The notes: generated by a model from the letters alone, not told the origin. 64,000 nt of DNA from Pirellulaceae bacterium (GCA_028280445.1 JANQLU010000005.1:62001-126000); one strand, 5' to 3'. Counted from the first letter of the stretch, positions 26,690-36,820 are shown. Numbers and translations are program-made.

Positions 26690-27853
26690 TTACAGTGCCC
26701 GTTCGTACAGTTGCAAAAGGTTTTGCTGGTCAACATCGCGTGGATTAAATTTTCCGGTCCACTGTTGGGCAGCGTTTTGGGACATTTGGTTGAGTTGGTC
26801 GTCCACTACTCCACAATTTCCCAAATTCGTCTCCAAACCGGCCGCGCGGACCAGATCCGTCACAAAATCGGCCAATGCCTCGCTGCCGCCAGACGGATCA
26901 GGACAACCTTCGATATCGGACGTGGATTCCAGCAATTCCCGATACCAAGATTCAAATTGCTGACCGTTGAATCGAATCACATGCGGCAACATTACACCAA
27001 CCGCTTGGCCGTGGGCCGTACCGTAGGTCGCCGTGACTGGATTGGCCAGCGCGTGGCTGGCACCCAACATGGAATTTTCAATGGCGATACCGGCGTAAGC
27101 GGCACCCAATTGCATGGCCGCGCGAGCCTCGATGTCTTGGGGGTCGGCCAGCACGCGTTTGAAATTGCCCGCAATCAACCGCCACGAATTCAACGAGAAC
27201 AATTTGGAAATCGGATTGCGTTTTTTGGTCACATAAGTTTCGAGTGCGTGGGACAACGCGTCGACACCCGTCAGTGCCGTAACGCTGTGGGGTTGAGTCA
27301 CGGTCAGTTTTGGATCGAGGATCGCAATTCTGGCGGCCGCCTTGACATCACCACAGGCCATTTTGACATGGGTTTCGGCATCCGAGATCAAGGCAAACGA
27401 TTGCATTTCGCTGCCGGTTCCCCCCGTTGTCGGAACCGCAATCATTGGCAACATGGGATGCAACGCTTTGCCAACACCCCAGTAATCTTTCATCTGGCCG
27501 CCATTGGAATACAGAAAATTGATTCCCTTGGCACAATCCATCGAACTCCCGCCACCGAGCCCGACGATCATTTCGGGTTCAAAGATCTTGCAAACATGCA
27601 ATCCATCGTTGACGTTGTCGGTCGTCGGATTTTCTTGAGCCCCATTGAATAATTCAATCGCAATACCGGCGGACCTCAACGAGTCGGAGCCTCGCGCCAC
27701 ATGCCCGGCCTCGACAATTCCCGGATCGGTAACCACCAACACACGGCGGGCACCAATTTCGCTGGCCAATGCACCGAGTTTCTCGATGGCATTATTTCCG
27801 CGAACCATACGTGTCCGCAAATTGAAATCAAATTCGGGAATATCGACTGACAT
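26690..27853 (-). CDS. Iron-containing (group III) alcohol dehydrogenase
   Basis: 387 residues from the ATG at 27853. A longer frame upstream overlaps the neighbouring gene and is not conserved in style. The NAD-binding GGGSSMDCAKG, the GTGSEMQSFA segment and the DALSHALETYVTKK metal-site helix mark the family. A further His ligand region, SHALANPVTATYGTAHGQAV, follows. It should interconvert an alcohol and an aldehyde with NAD(P). It follows the aldehyde dehydrogenase/acyl-CoA-reductase-like gene by 26 bases on the same strand, so an aldehyde made by one enzyme can be reduced by the next. Confidence 0.92.
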   Translation of the reverse strand: MSVDIPEFDFNLRTRMVRGNNAIEKLGALASEIGARRVLVVTDPGIVEAGHVARGSDSLRSAGIAIELFNGAQENPTTDNVNDGLHVCKIFEPEMIVGLGGGSSMDCAKGINFLYSNGGQMKDYWGVGKALHPMLPMIAVPTTGGTGSEMQSFALISDAETHVKMACGDVKAAARIAILDPKLTVTQPHSVTALTGVDALSHALETYVTKKRNPISKLFSLNSWRLIAGNFKRVLADPQDIEARAAMQLGAAYAGIAIENSMLGASHALANPVTATYGTAHGQAVGVMLPHVIRFNGQQFESWYRELLESTSDIEGCPDPSGGSEALADFVTDLVRAAGLETNLGNCGVVDDQLNQMSQNAAQQWTGKFNPRDVDQQNLLQLYERAL

Positions 27854-27879
27854 GGATGCTTTCTCAACAAAGGATTCGC

Positions 27880-29310
27880 TTACACGCCAGCCAATTGGCG
27901 GTCGGTTTGAACGGCTCGAGATCTGAATAGAAAATCGATCAGATTGCCTTCGTGCGGCTGCAGCCAATTCAATCGGTTGGTTGGGATGTTACCGATGTTC
28001 AGCCGATCAATGTTGGTCGCGCCCGTCAATTGATCAATCCATGTGTCGTCATCGGTAATCGCAGTTCCGACCAAAGTCGGACCTATTTTTTGGATCATGT
28101 GTTCCTGCGGACATTCAACCACCGAAACAAACGGGAACATGAATTCTTTTTTGGCGATGTCCAAATCTGGTGAAGCCGCGTGAACCACCATCGGTCTCAG
28201 GTAGGAACAACGTTCTTTTTCTTCCAAACGTGGACCATACTCAGCCGTGCAGTCGGTAACTCCGTCCTGTTTGAGATCCTGTTCAACCATATTCATCACC
28301 GCCGGTCCGACGCCGGCAACCGTAAACGCGGCAAGTCCGCAATCGGGGTCATCTGGAGGTTTCACTTCGATCGGCCCAAGGCGCTCGGCCAGTGCGGCGG
28401 CGATCTCTTTGGTGTGACGTGACGCCCAGACGCCGCTGGCATTGATGCAGCTCCGCCCACCGTTGATGTAAACACTTTCGGCCATGGCGTCGATATATTC
28501 CGGCCAACGATCGACGCAATCGTCACCGAGCAAGATTTTCGAAAATCCGGGACCGTGGACTTGAACTCTTGGGTTGCCCGCATATTGGGCGATGGTTTTT
28601 TCGCTGCCAAAAATCATGCTGCGACGACAACTTGTCAAAATCGATCCGCCAACATCGTGGCCGCCGGGATACAACGAAATCACTTCCGGAGGAATTCCCG
28701 CTTGTCCAAATGCAGCCGCGATTCGATAGGCTGTCCAAGGTTCCTGTGAACCCGGCTTGAGAACCAATCCCATCTGGAGTGGAACAACAGGCAGCCACAA
28801 CGTATGTACGCCCGGCGAGTTTGATGGGAGCACGGCACCCAGAACCGGCGCTTGCGCCTGATAGCTGAGAATAACACCACGCTGCTCGACACCGTATCCA
28901 CGCGTTAAAATCTCGAGATCCAGACCTCGCGTCAGGGCGTCGAGAATCTCCCGCATGTTTCGCAGCACGAAACTGTTTTTCGTCATATTGGCTCGGCACA
29001 TATGCTCCGGCAAACCAGTTGATGCCGATTGTTGTTTGACGAAATCGTCGGGGGATTGTTGTCCATCGCCCATCGGCAGCGTTTCGTTTTCGTAGAGATC
29101 GGCTGCCCGCCCAACAAAATCGATTAATTGATCGCAAGTGAATTCGCGCAATATATTGCGGGCCTTGTCAGCTTTACGCAGATCACGTGTCACCAAGCCA
29201 CCGTTGGCCTGATCGACCGTTGCAATCGGTTCGCCAGTCAGGAAGTGAGCGACTTCCTGAATTTCCAATGATTCGTAAGGTTTACCCCAGCGGACAACCG
29301 GAATTCGCAC
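27880..29310 (-). CDS. Aldehyde dehydrogenase-superfamily protein resembling LuxC-type acyl-CoA reductase
   Basis: 476 residues. The ALDH-superfamily nucleophile Cys288 lies in NGGRSCINASG. The cofactor segment (VLPSNSPGVHTLWLPVVPLQMG followed by LKPGSQEPWTA) has the atypical shape found in LuxC and related acyl-CoA reductases instead of the usual ALDH GNT-K-PAE form. The N-terminal 60 residues are not typical ALDH. Between a CoA-ligase-like gene and an alcohol dehydrogenase, the best inference is reduction of an activated acyl group to an aldehyde. The substrate acid is unknown. The start is the ATG at 29308-29310, 147 bases after the ligase gene. Confidence 0.75.
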   Translation of the reverse strand: MRIPVVRWGKPYESLEIQEVAHFLTGEPIATVDQANGGLVTRDLRKADKARNILREFTCDQLIDFVGRAADLYENETLPMGDGQQSPDDFVKQQSASTGLPEHMCRANMTKNSFVLRNMREILDALTRGLDLEILTRGYGVEQRGVILSYQAQAPVLGAVLPSNSPGVHTLWLPVVPLQMGLVLKPGSQEPWTAYRIAAAFGQAGIPPEVISLYPGGHDVGGSILTSCRRSMIFGSEKTIAQYAGNPRVQVHGPGFSKILLGDDCVDRWPEYIDAMAESVYINGGRSCINASGVWASRHTKEIAAALAERLGPIEVKPPDDPDCGLAAFTVAGVGPAVMNMVEQDLKQDGVTDCTAEYGPRLEEKERCSYLRPMVVHAASPDLDIAKKEFMFPFVSVVECPQEHMIQKIGPTLVGTAITDDDTWIDQLTGATNIDRLNIGNIPTNRLNWLQPHEGNLIDFLFRSRAVQTDRQLAGV

Positions 29311-29457
29311 GTTAGTTGCTCCAAAATAGTTTGTTTGAATTAAACGTTCTGATGATCAAATAGTTTTTATGCCGTAACGCATTTTCGCGATCGGCCAGTC
29401 GCCCCTGGGTTTGAGGCCCGGATGTCGTCATCTTGACGCTCGACCGTGCGTTAAACG

Positions 29458-30591
29458 TTAGTAGACGCCAACGGTTGTCGAGGAAGCCAACTCGTGGAAC
29501 GGACGGACGCCGCTGACACCACTCCATGGGTACGTTTCAAAGGGGGCTTCGTGTTCGCCTTCGTCACGTTCGAGGAACCCCGGAATAAAGAATTCCTTGG
29601 TCAACGTGTAAAGTTTCACACGTCCCGTTTCCCCGTAGCCAACCGGTTGTGTGTGGTCATCGAACGAGACCACTTCGGTCACGGCGCGAGGTTGCGGTGC
29701 GTAATAACTGATTTTGTATTTGTCTTCGGCGGTCACCGGTTTGCTACAAGCCAATCCCATCAGTGTATTCCCATAAGTGGGCGTCATGTAGATTCCACTT
29801 TCTTCGGGAGGCCCTTCAAATAACTCTTCGATGCAATAACGAGTCCACTGCGGTGTAAACTCCGTTCCACCAGAAAAAATACCGGTAACACCACAATCTT
29901 TGAGTGTCGTACCTCGATCTTCCAGACCCAGACAAAGCGACTCTAGCAGTTTGGGTGTGGCAAACATGCATTTGATATCGTGACCTGCGGTCAAAATGGT
30001 AATCGCCTGGTCAATACAATGTTTTTTGTATTCTTCCAAGTGATCCATCCAACCTTTTTTGATCAGCTTCACTACCCACCGCGGATCGAGATCGATGCAA
30101 AAACAGATGCCACCACGAAACTGACAAAGATGTTCAACCGCCAACCGCAGTCGACGCGGCCCTGAAGGACCAAGCATCAGCCAATTGCTGCGTTTGGGGA
30201 AATATTGTTCAGGTAGCGTTTCGCTGAACATTTCATAGTCGATGCGAAAATCGTGGACCACAACGCGGCTTTTGGGAATCCCCGTTGTTCCTCCGGTTTC
30301 GAATACGTATGTCGGCTCGTTTTCATAAGCTTTGGGACGCCAACGTTCGACCGGTCCGCCACGGAGCCATTCATCTTCAAACAGCGGAAATTTTTTCAAA
30401 TCATCAAAGCACTTGATTTCAGTCAGTGGATCGAAATTCAGTTCTGATTTTTTACCGAGCCAGAATGGGCAACCCGTCGCTTCGTCAAAATGCCAACGAA
30501 CCGTTTCTACCGTGTGTTGATCGAGACGTTCTTTGGCCTGGTCAGCCAGTTGCTGAATATTTGGATCAAGATTTGATTCGATAGTACTCAT
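29458..30591 (-). CDS. AMP-forming acyl-activating enzyme (PaaK/LuxE-like)
   Basis: 377 residues, shorter than a full acyl-CoA synthetase and close to PaaK or LuxE length. The ATP/AMP-binding P-loop ETGGTTGIPKSRVV lies at about 98-111. The adenylate-binding region FSGGTEFTP and a YGNTLMG motif correspond to the A4/A5 motifs. A complete C-terminal cap domain does not seem to be present. The likely role is to activate a carboxylic acid as adenylate and hand it to the reductase encoded next. The order ligase, reductase, alcohol dehydrogenase is that of an acid-to-alcohol route. Confidence 0.78.
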   Translation of the reverse strand: MSTIESNLDPNIQQLADQAKERLDQHTVETVRWHFDEATGCPFWLGKKSELNFDPLTEIKCFDDLKKFPLFEDEWLRGGPVERWRPKAYENEPTYVFETGGTTGIPKSRVVVHDFRIDYEMFSETLPEQYFPKRSNWLMLGPSGPRRLRLAVEHLCQFRGGICFCIDLDPRWVVKLIKKGWMDHLEEYKKHCIDQAITILTAGHDIKCMFATPKLLESLCLGLEDRGTTLKDCGVTGIFSGGTEFTPQWTRYCIEELFEGPPEESGIYMTPTYGNTLMGLACSKPVTAEDKYKISYYAPQPRAVTEVVSFDDHTQPVGYGETGRVKLYTLTKEFFIPGFLERDEGEHEAPFETYPWSGVSGVRPFHELASSTTVGVY

Positions 30592-30747
30592 TCAGTTCTT
30601 TCCGGATTTTCGCGGGGAAAGTAACAGGTGGGCGGAAATTACCATGAGAATCAGTCGCGTGCGGAAAGTCAACGAGCGGACTTGCTTTACCGTGAGATTC
30701 GCCTCGGAACCCGAGCAATTCGCAGACGGCAGCGTTCTCGCCCGTCC

Positions 30748-31809
30748 CTAGTTATCCATCGTACGGCGAAGTTGCGTGTGCAGGTAATTGGCACGCTCGA
30801 TGTTGCGGTTGGCAGTATCGAGTGCCATCCCACTGATTTTTTGCAAATGTGCAGGCTGAGTGTGGATAAACAGTTTGTTAATCGTCGGGATTTCGAGATC
30901 GCCGATCAAACCCAGGTTAATTCCCATACGAACCTTGGACAGCAAATGCATGGTTTCTTCGCTACTGATTTGCTGGGCATTCTGCAGCGTGCCGTAGGCG
31001 CGGCTGACTTGATCGAACAATTTCTGCTGGTTGTCGCGAATCAATTGTTCACGAGCCTTGCGTTCGTAGGTGATCAACGCCGGTACAACATCGCCAACCT
31101 GTTTGATCAAGTCTTCTTCTGTTTTACCCAACGTGATTTGGTTGCTGACCTGAAAAAAATCTCCCATCGCTTGTGAACCTTCGCCATACAAACCACGAAC
31201 CGCGAGGTTGATCTTTTGAAAACTGCGAAAGACTTTTTCAATTTGCTGCATCAGCACCAGCGCCGGTAAATGCACCAACACACTGACTCGCATGCCAGTT
31301 CCAACATTCGTTGGACAGGCGGTAAGGTATCCGAGTTTCTGGTGGTAAGCATAAGTCATTTGTTTTTCGATCACATCATCGACATGATTGATCTGGCTCC
31401 ACGCTTCGTGCAATGAAAAACCGCTTTTCATGACTTGAATCCGCAAGTGATCTTCTTCGTTGACCATCAAGCTCAGATTTTCGAGTTGATCAATGGCAAC
31501 GGTTCGCGCTCCTTCGGAATCCGCCAATTCGCGACTGATCAACTGGCGTTCGACCAGGAATTGCCGATCGATGGTCTCGAGATCATTGACGTCAAAAAAA
31601 GTAGCCTCGTTGAATTCGGCGATCGTCGACAAACGCTGATGAACGGTCGCCGCGATATTCGCTCGATCAATATCCGTACAGCGACGAATAAAAGGAAAAT
31701 CAGCCAGGTTCCTGGCAAGCCGAACGCGGCTGCTCATCACGATGTCCGAATCGGGACCGCTGCCGCGAAGCCATTCACCACATCGATTTGCCAGGTCGTC
31801 AAGCAACAT
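30748..31809 (-). CDS. mcsB: Protein-arginine kinase McsB
   Basis: 353 residues, the expected length. The phosphagen-kinase fold is clear from VMSSRVRLARNLADFPF near the N-terminus, VNEEDHLRIQVMKSG, and the catalytic-loop segment LTACPTNVGTGMRVSVLVHLPAL with its conserved Cys. A C-terminal RGLYGEGSQ follows. McsB phosphorylates arginine residues, marking damaged proteins for ClpCP in Gram-positive bacteria. Its activator McsA is encoded immediately upstream, with 3 bases between stop and start, so the pair is one operon. A ctsR repressor gene is not present here. Confidence 0.93.
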   Translation of the reverse strand: MLLDDLANRCGEWLRGSGPDSDIVMSSRVRLARNLADFPFIRRCTDIDRANIAATVHQRLSTIAEFNEATFFDVNDLETIDRQFLVERQLISRELADSEGARTVAIDQLENLSLMVNEEDHLRIQVMKSGFSLHEAWSQINHVDDVIEKQMTYAYHQKLGYLTACPTNVGTGMRVSVLVHLPALVLMQQIEKVFRSFQKINLAVRGLYGEGSQAMGDFFQVSNQITLGKTEEDLIKQVGDVVPALITYERKAREQLIRDNQQKLFDQVSRAYGTLQNAQQISSEETMHLLSKVRMGINLGLIGDLEIPTINKLFIHTQPAHLQKISGMALDTANRNIERANYLHTQLRRTMDN

Positions 31810-31812
31810 TGA

Positions 31813-32319
31813 TTACCCTTTCTCCTCGATTTGGCGGATTTGGTCGCGCAACTTCGACGCCGCTTCGTAGTCTTCGGTTTCAATTGCTTTTTTCATTTCT
31901 CGGCGAAGACGAATCAACTCGGTCTGGCTTTCCGCATCGTAAGCACCCTGTTTGGGCGTTTTGCCAACATGTTCAATTTTGGCGTGAACATTGACCAGCA
32001 AGGGTTCGAGCTCGTCGGCGAAATGCGTGTAGTCGTACGGGCATCCCAACCGACCTTCTTGTCGAAACTCGAAAAACGTGATTCCGCAAATCGGACATTC
32101 CTTGTTGTCCAATTCCGCCAACTCTTCGGCGGTCTGTCCTAACTTCAACTGTTTGGTTAAAAGGTTTGTCAATGTCGGTGCATCGATCTGAGACTCATCT
32201 TCCTCGGGATTGAGATATTCCTTGGCGCAATCTGCGCAAAGGTGCAAGGCGAGAAGTTCATCACCGGTTAAATCAGTGATATGGAACGTAGCCGGCTTGT
32301 GACATTTTTGACAATTCAT
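31813..32319 (-). CDS. mcsA: McsA-like activator of protein-arginine kinase (UvrB/UvrC-motif protein)
   Basis: 168 residues from the ATG at 32319. This begins exactly at MNCQKCHKPA, and the upstream extension lacks conserved features. Two zinc-binding CxxC pairs lie in the N-terminal domain (CQKC and CADC). A second cluster, CPICG...GCPYDY, lies at about 95-120. The C-terminus carries a UVR motif: LRREMKKAIETEDYEAASKLRDQI. McsA binds and activates McsB and delivers substrates to Clp. The adjacent position and order with mcsB support this. Confidence 0.9.
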   Translation of the reverse strand: MNCQKCHKPATFHITDLTGDELLALHLCADCAKEYLNPEEDESQIDAPTLTNLLTKQLKLGQTAEELAELDNKECPICGITFFEFRQEGRLGCPYDYTHFADELEPLLVNVHAKIEHVGKTPKQGAYDAESQTELIRLRREMKKAIETEDYEAASKLRDQIRQIEEKG

Positions 32320-32471
32320 GCAATGGGTCGTCGCTTGTGAGTGGAGGTGCAGTGTCGCACTGCAACGAATTCTATCGATGCCCTGTTTTCGATTCAAGAT
32401 TATTGACCGTTGTGGGACAGATACGACGCTGGTAAGCTGCAAATCACATTCGAAGCCTGACAAAACGCATC

Positions 32472-33968
32472 ATGAAAAAATATAATCTTGACTTGACAAC
32501 TTTTTTAAAACTGGCTCGACAGTTTGATGCTGTACCTGTCTGTCGCACGCTGCTATCAGACTCATTGACGCCCGTCTCGGCTTTTCAACGCATCGATTCG
32601 GGGAATCAGGCCTGTTTGTTCGAAAGTGTTGTCGGTGGAGAACGTGTTGGAAGATATTCATTTTTGGCCGCCGATCCCGTTTGGACACTAAAAGCGTTTG
32701 GGAACGATATCGAGTTTACCGATCAATCGGGAACCCAAAACAGCACTTGCGACAACCCACTAGAATTATTGCGCGAAAAATTAAACGCCTTGCGCGTTCC
32801 GACTTTGCCCAACATGCCACCGTTTAACGGCGGAGCCATTGGATATGCCGGATACGATTCGGTTCGTTACGTTGAACGATTGCCCGATGCGCCACACGAT
32901 GATCGCGATTTGCCCGATCTGTGCTTCGGATTTTATGAACAGATGTTTATCCTCGACCATATCAAAAAAACGTTGACGGTTTTGGTATTGGCCAGATGCA
33001 ACTCCGACGCAGATCATGAATCGGTGTATTCGCAGGCGACCGCTCGTGTTGACGCGTTGGTCGATCAACTGAATACAACCGGCAACGAATTGTTGTGCGA
33101 TGATATTGATCCCAAAGCGCGAGCCGACGATTTTGAATTCAATTCAAATTTTGAGCCGGCGGAATTTCGCGATGCCGTCAAAAAATGTGTCGAGTACGTT
33201 CATGCAGGAGACATCTTTCAAGTTGTCATCAGTCAACGACTGGAAATGGAAATCAATTGCGACCCGCTGGAGATCTATCGATCGCTGCGCGTGCTGAACC
33301 CCAGTCCGTTTATGTTCTACCTGCGAACCGATCGCTGCACGCTCGTTGGTGCTTCGCCGGAAATCATGTGTCGGGTGGTCGATGGGTTAGTAACCGTCCG
33401 CCCCCTGGCTGGAACGAGAAAACGGGGAGCCACCGATCTCGAAGATCGAAATCTGGAAAAAGAATTGCTGGCGGACCCCAAAGAACGAGCCGAGCATGTG
33501 ATGCTGGTCGATTTAGGACGAAATGATGTCGGTCGTGTGGCGAAAATTGGTTCCGTCGAATTGCCGGATTTGATGGTCATCGAACGCTACAGCCATGTGA
33601 TGCACATTTCGTCGACGGTTACAGGAAAACTGCGAGACGATTGCGATGCCTTTGATGCATTGATGGCAAGCCTTCCAGCTGGAACGGTATCTGGAGCGCC
33701 CAAAGTCCGCGCGATGGAAATTATCGACGAGGTCGAACCTCATCGGCGAGGACCTTACGCGGGTGCCGTGGGATATATTGATATCACAGGAAACATGGAT
33801 ACCTGTATCGCATTGCGAACCATCGTGGTTTGCGGCAACACGGCTTACGTTCAAGCCGGTGCTGGAATTGTCGCCGACAGTGATCCGGAAAGTGAATATC
33901 AGGAAACACTGAACAAGGCGCGCGGCCTGCTTTCGGCGATCGAATTGACCAGACAACGTATGCAGTAG
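32472..33968 (+). CDS. trpE: Anthranilate synthase component I
   Basis: 498 residues, full length. The chorismate-binding domain is shown by [75 protein letters not shown] and the closing [16 protein letters not shown]...YAGAVGYID. The N-terminal half includes [15 protein letters not shown]. It makes anthranilate from chorismate, with the glutamine amidotransferase subunit (TrpG) encoded elsewhere, since no trpG follows. A feedback-site LLES-type motif is replaced by CLFESV near residues 48-53. The gene is divergent from mcsA, with 152 bases between starts. Confidence 0.95.
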   Translation: MKKYNLDLTTFLKLARQFDAVPVCRTLLSDSLTPVSAFQRIDSGNQACLFESVVGGERVGRYSFLAADPVWTLKAFGNDIEFTDQSGTQNSTCDNPLELLREKLNALRVPTLPNMPPFNGGAIGYAGYDSVRYVERLPDAPHDDRDLPDLCFGFYEQMFILDHIKKTLTVLVLARCNSDADHESVYSQATARVDALVDQLNTTGNELLCDDIDPKARADDFEFNSNFEPAEFRDAVKKCVEYVHAGDIFQVVISQRLEMEINCDPLEIYRSLRVLNPSPFMFYLRTDRCTLVGASPEIMCRVVDGLVTVRPLAGTRKRGATDLEDRNLEKELLADPKERAEHVMLVDLGRNDVGRVAKIGSVELPDLMVIERYSHVMHISSTVTGKLRDDCDAFDALMASLPAGTVSGAPKVRAMEIIDEVEPHRRGPYAGAVGYIDITGNMDTCIALRTIVVCGNTAYVQAGAGIVADSDPESEYQETLNKARGLLSAIELTRQRMQ

Positions 33969-33979
33969 ATTCGTCGCAT

Positions 33980-34837
33980 TTAGTTTCGTCGTCGTCGACC
34001 AGCGGCGAGGCAACCGACAGCCAACAACCCCAACAAAACAGACGATGCTGGTTCTGGAATGACCGTGATAAATGCGGCACCAACAACAGCGATCTCTTCG
34101 GTTGATGGAGGCGCTAACGCGGTTTCAAGCATGTTCGTTTCGACTGATGTCGAACCGGCAACGGTTTCTGTCGCACTGCTCCACGAGAAAGTATCGGGAT
34201 GATTCAAATCGATTTGCGCCTGTTGCTGTCCGGAAACCCAGCTGCTGTTGGCTGGAGTTTCCCCTTCTTTCAAGCTGTTGTCGCCGTCGACATGAGCGAA
34301 TTCAACCAAGGTCGCAGTCGTATCATCACCAAATGGCGTTCCATAGTCGTAGGTGATGGAATCGCTGACCGCATTGTTCGAAGCAGTCTGGACGGTAAAC
34401 GCCGACCCAGTTGTATTTCGCAAGGCCATCGAAGTCGCCGACCAGTCAGCCAGAAGCAATCCATCAAATACGACGGTGATCGAACCATTGGTCGTCGCGT
34501 TTGGATTTTGTAACCAGAACAAATATGCAGAAGTTTCCCCTTGGTTCGCAGAAGCCAATAGCGAAAAATTTTGCGGGAGGAATCCATCGGAAAATTCGAC
34601 ACTTAACGTCTGCGGACCTTCGACGGCCACCATCACCAGGATGATGTCCACATTGTTCGAGTCGAGTCCGGTCGCTGTACCCGAAGCGACAAGTTCGCGA
34701 TCACGAAACGTGGGTTCAGCATTGTCGTAATTGGAATTAACAACCACGATATCTGCCATCGTAAATCCGGATAGCAGGACAACGAATACAACGAAACAAG
34801 CCGACAAACAAATCGATTTTGAAAATGGGCGGTACAT
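33980..34837 (-). CDS. PEP-CTERM-anchored secreted protein
   Basis: 285 residues from the ATG at 34837, preceded by GGAGATT on the coding strand. The longer frame upstream is not needed. A signal peptide (about 1-30) leads into a beta-rich ectodomain with no recognised enzyme motif. The C-terminus is a textbook PEP-CTERM signal: IPEPASSV, a hydrophobic helix (LLGLLAVGCLAA) and a terminal RRRRN. Such proteins are processed and anchored by exosortase systems and are often exopolysaccharide-associated. No exosortase gene is in the window. Confidence 0.85.
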   Translation of the reverse strand: MYRPFSKSICLSACFVVFVVLLSGFTMADIVVVNSNYDNAEPTFRDRELVASGTATGLDSNNVDIILVMVAVEGPQTLSVEFSDGFLPQNFSLLASANQGETSAYLFWLQNPNATTNGSITVVFDGLLLADWSATSMALRNTTGSAFTVQTASNNAVSDSITYDYGTPFGDDTTATLVEFAHVDGDNSLKEGETPANSSWVSGQQQAQIDLNHPDTFSWSSATETVAGSTSVETNMLETALAPPSTEEIAVVGAAFITVIPEPASSVLLGLLAVGCLAAGRRRRN

Positions 34838-35046
34838 GCGAATCTCCAGAATTCTCAAGTGTTTTTTCTCGAAGCTGAATTTATCAAGCCAAGATCCAAG
34901 TCTGGTCATCGCTGATTTTACACACCCCAAAACGGGCCTAGCTAGCCAGTACATCCAGGAAATCACGAGATCCCAGAGAATTTTTATTTTCAAGCTAAGC
35001 ATTTGCTATTAAAACTTGGACGGGGAGGGTTGTTCGGAGATCTATC

Positions 35047-35529
35047 ATGAAATCGATCCTGCTATCGACTGTCACCGCTGCTTGTTTATTCGTCGTATTA
35101 CAGCCCGCTGCAGCGCAGCTGGCACCGGAAGTTAAGTTCTTTGCCCTCAAAGAAATTGCTCCTCAAGGAGCTACGGATTTACTCTCCAAAATTGTCACCC
35201 AGACGAAAATGAGCGAAGTCGTTGTCCATTCTGATCAGCGAATCAACGGCGTTTGGGTCAAAGCGGCACCGGCAGAAATGACTCAGCTAAAGAGCATTAT
35301 CAAGTTTTGTGACCGGGACTTGGACAAGGAACTGCAAATCAAGTTCTACGTTGTCGCGGACACCGACCGCTTGGCCCAATCCGCCAAGCGAGCTTTCCGT
35401 AATTCGAAGTCATTTGAAATGGACTCGAGCAATCCCAAATTTATTCTGGTCAAAGGCTCAGAGGTCGATCACGACATTTTCAAAGAATTAAAATTTTTGA
35501 CAAAGGCGCACAAAAAATCTGGCAAGTAA
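35047..35529 (+). CDS. Small secreted NolW-like / secretin-N-like protein
   Basis: 160 residues with a signal peptide ending near AAAQ and a GGAG site 10 bases before the ATG. The mature region KFFALKEIAPQGATDLLSKIV, then SDQRINGVWVKAAPAEMTQLKSII, has the beta-alpha-beta-beta-alpha pattern and DxRxNxVxV signature of NolW/secretin N-domains. This architecture recurs in planctomycete proteins. It lacks a secretin barrel, so it would be a stand-alone binding domain. The stop codon is directly adjacent to the stop of the convergent esterase gene. Confidence 0.65.
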   Translation: MKSILLSTVTAACLFVVLQPAAAQLAPEVKFFALKEIAPQGATDLLSKIVTQTKMSEVVVHSDQRINGVWVKAAPAEMTQLKSIIKFCDRDLDKELQIKFYVVADTDRLAQSAKRAFRNSKSFEMDSSNPKFILVKGSEVDHDIFKELKFLTKAHKKSGK

Positions 35530-36465
35530 TCACTTTTTTTGTTGCCGTTTCAGGAAATCGTCAACATCCGCTTTGCCGTCGAGAAAACGGAGAGACACCA
35601 GAAATCGGTCCATTTTGGTGACGGTGTCTCGAAACGCCTTGTTGCCCCGACGTCCATAATTGAAAAACCCGTGTCCTGCCCCTGGATAAATATGTAGCTC
35701 GGAACGACTGCCAATTTTTTTCATTTCGTTCTGAAAGGATTTCGCCGTTTTCACAGAAATCAGTTTGTCTTTGTCACCGAGAAACACGATGGCCGGCGGC
35801 ATTCCTTTTTTGATATTGGCAGCGGGCGATATTTTTTTCCAGTAATCTTTCACCGACTTGTGCCCCCATTGTCCCGGACCATTGTTGTAAACCGGGTTAA
35901 ACAACACCAATGCGTTGGGACAACACGAAACAGAAACGTCGTCTTTGGAATCATCAAATGCGGTCAACGTTGCCGTGGCTGCCGCCAAATGACCTCCCGC
36001 TGAACCACCGGCTGCAACAACCCGTTGGGGATCAAGATTGAGTTTTTTTGCGTTGGAACGGACATAGCGAATTGCTGACTTTGCATCGGCGACACACTCT
36101 TGCGGTGATGTTTTGTGAGAACGCTTGGTACGATAGTCGGCCAAAATCGCCACCATCCCGCGAGATTTCAGATATTTCGCGTGCGGCTCAAACTGTTTTG
36201 GAGTCCCACCAACCCATCCTCCTCCAAAGAAAAACACAATCGCCGCCGGTTTCGTTTCTGCATCAGCGTCGTTGTCGGCTTTTTCAGGTAAAAACACGTA
36301 GAGATTTAAATCGCCGCCATCGCATTTTTTGTAAAGCAGCGTTTTGTCACACTGAATTTTGTTTTTTTGTCGTCGCGATTTTTCCTGAGCCGACGTTTCG
36401 TTCAACAAAACCATCGTTCCCAGAATCATCGATCCGCTGAGTAACAAAATTGCGATTTTCGTCAT
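35530..36465 (-). CDS. Secreted alpha/beta-hydrolase (esterase, BD-FAE/Aes-like)
   Basis: 311 residues from the ATG at 36465 (36468 is an equivalent choice), giving a signal peptide to ETSAQ. The oxyanion region is VFFFGGGWVGG, the nucleophile elbow is AAGGSAGGHLAA, the acid lies in VFLGDKDKLI, and the catalytic His is in PGAGHGFFNYG. This is a complete triad of the carboxylesterase/xylan-esterase kind often found in planctomycete polysaccharide utilisation. Stop codons of this gene and of the upstream small protein abut with no terminator between. Confidence 0.88.
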   Translation of the reverse strand: MTKIAILLLSGSMILGTMVLLNETSAQEKSRRQKNKIQCDKTLLYKKCDGGDLNLYVFLPEKADNDADAETKPAAIVFFFGGGWVGGTPKQFEPHAKYLKSRGMVAILADYRTKRSHKTSPQECVADAKSAIRYVRSNAKKLNLDPQRVVAAGGSAGGHLAAATATLTAFDDSKDDVSVSCCPNALVLFNPVYNNGPGQWGHKSVKDYWKKISPAANIKKGMPPAIVFLGDKDKLISVKTAKSFQNEMKKIGSRSELHIYPGAGHGFFNYGRRGNKAFRDTVTKMDRFLVSLRFLDGKADVDDFLKRQQKK

Positions 36466-36820
36466 CATTCGAAATGTTCCTTGTCTTGTCATCCAGCAGA
36501 ACGTTGTTCGCTCCATTCTGCAAAATAATTGGCAGCCTATCACTCAATATAAATCACCCTATGCGATTCTCTCAAATTTGAAAGTTGACACTCGGTTCGC
36601 AAGAAAATTGGCTCGTTTTGACCAATCAACGGTCATTTTGCGTGTGGACGGCGTTTTTTGATGAGTTTTCACGGGTTTTCGAGGTTTTTCGTGAAAACTT
36701 GTAGCAAATCCCGCCGTTTGACGCTGGAAAAAGAGATCAACATTTGTCACAGCGACCCGACATCGCTGTACAGGAAACATCCCCCGCACAAGAAACATCC
36801 AAACCAGATTGGAGATCAAA

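Noticed and set aside
26663..27652. 329-codon frame on the plus strand
   Set aside because: It lies wholly opposite the iron-containing alcohol dehydrogenase, whose motifs are unmistakable. It is rich in His/Arg/Gln as antisense shadows are.
30628..31176. 182-codon plus-strand frame
   Set aside because: It is antisense to mcsB and has no independent start context.
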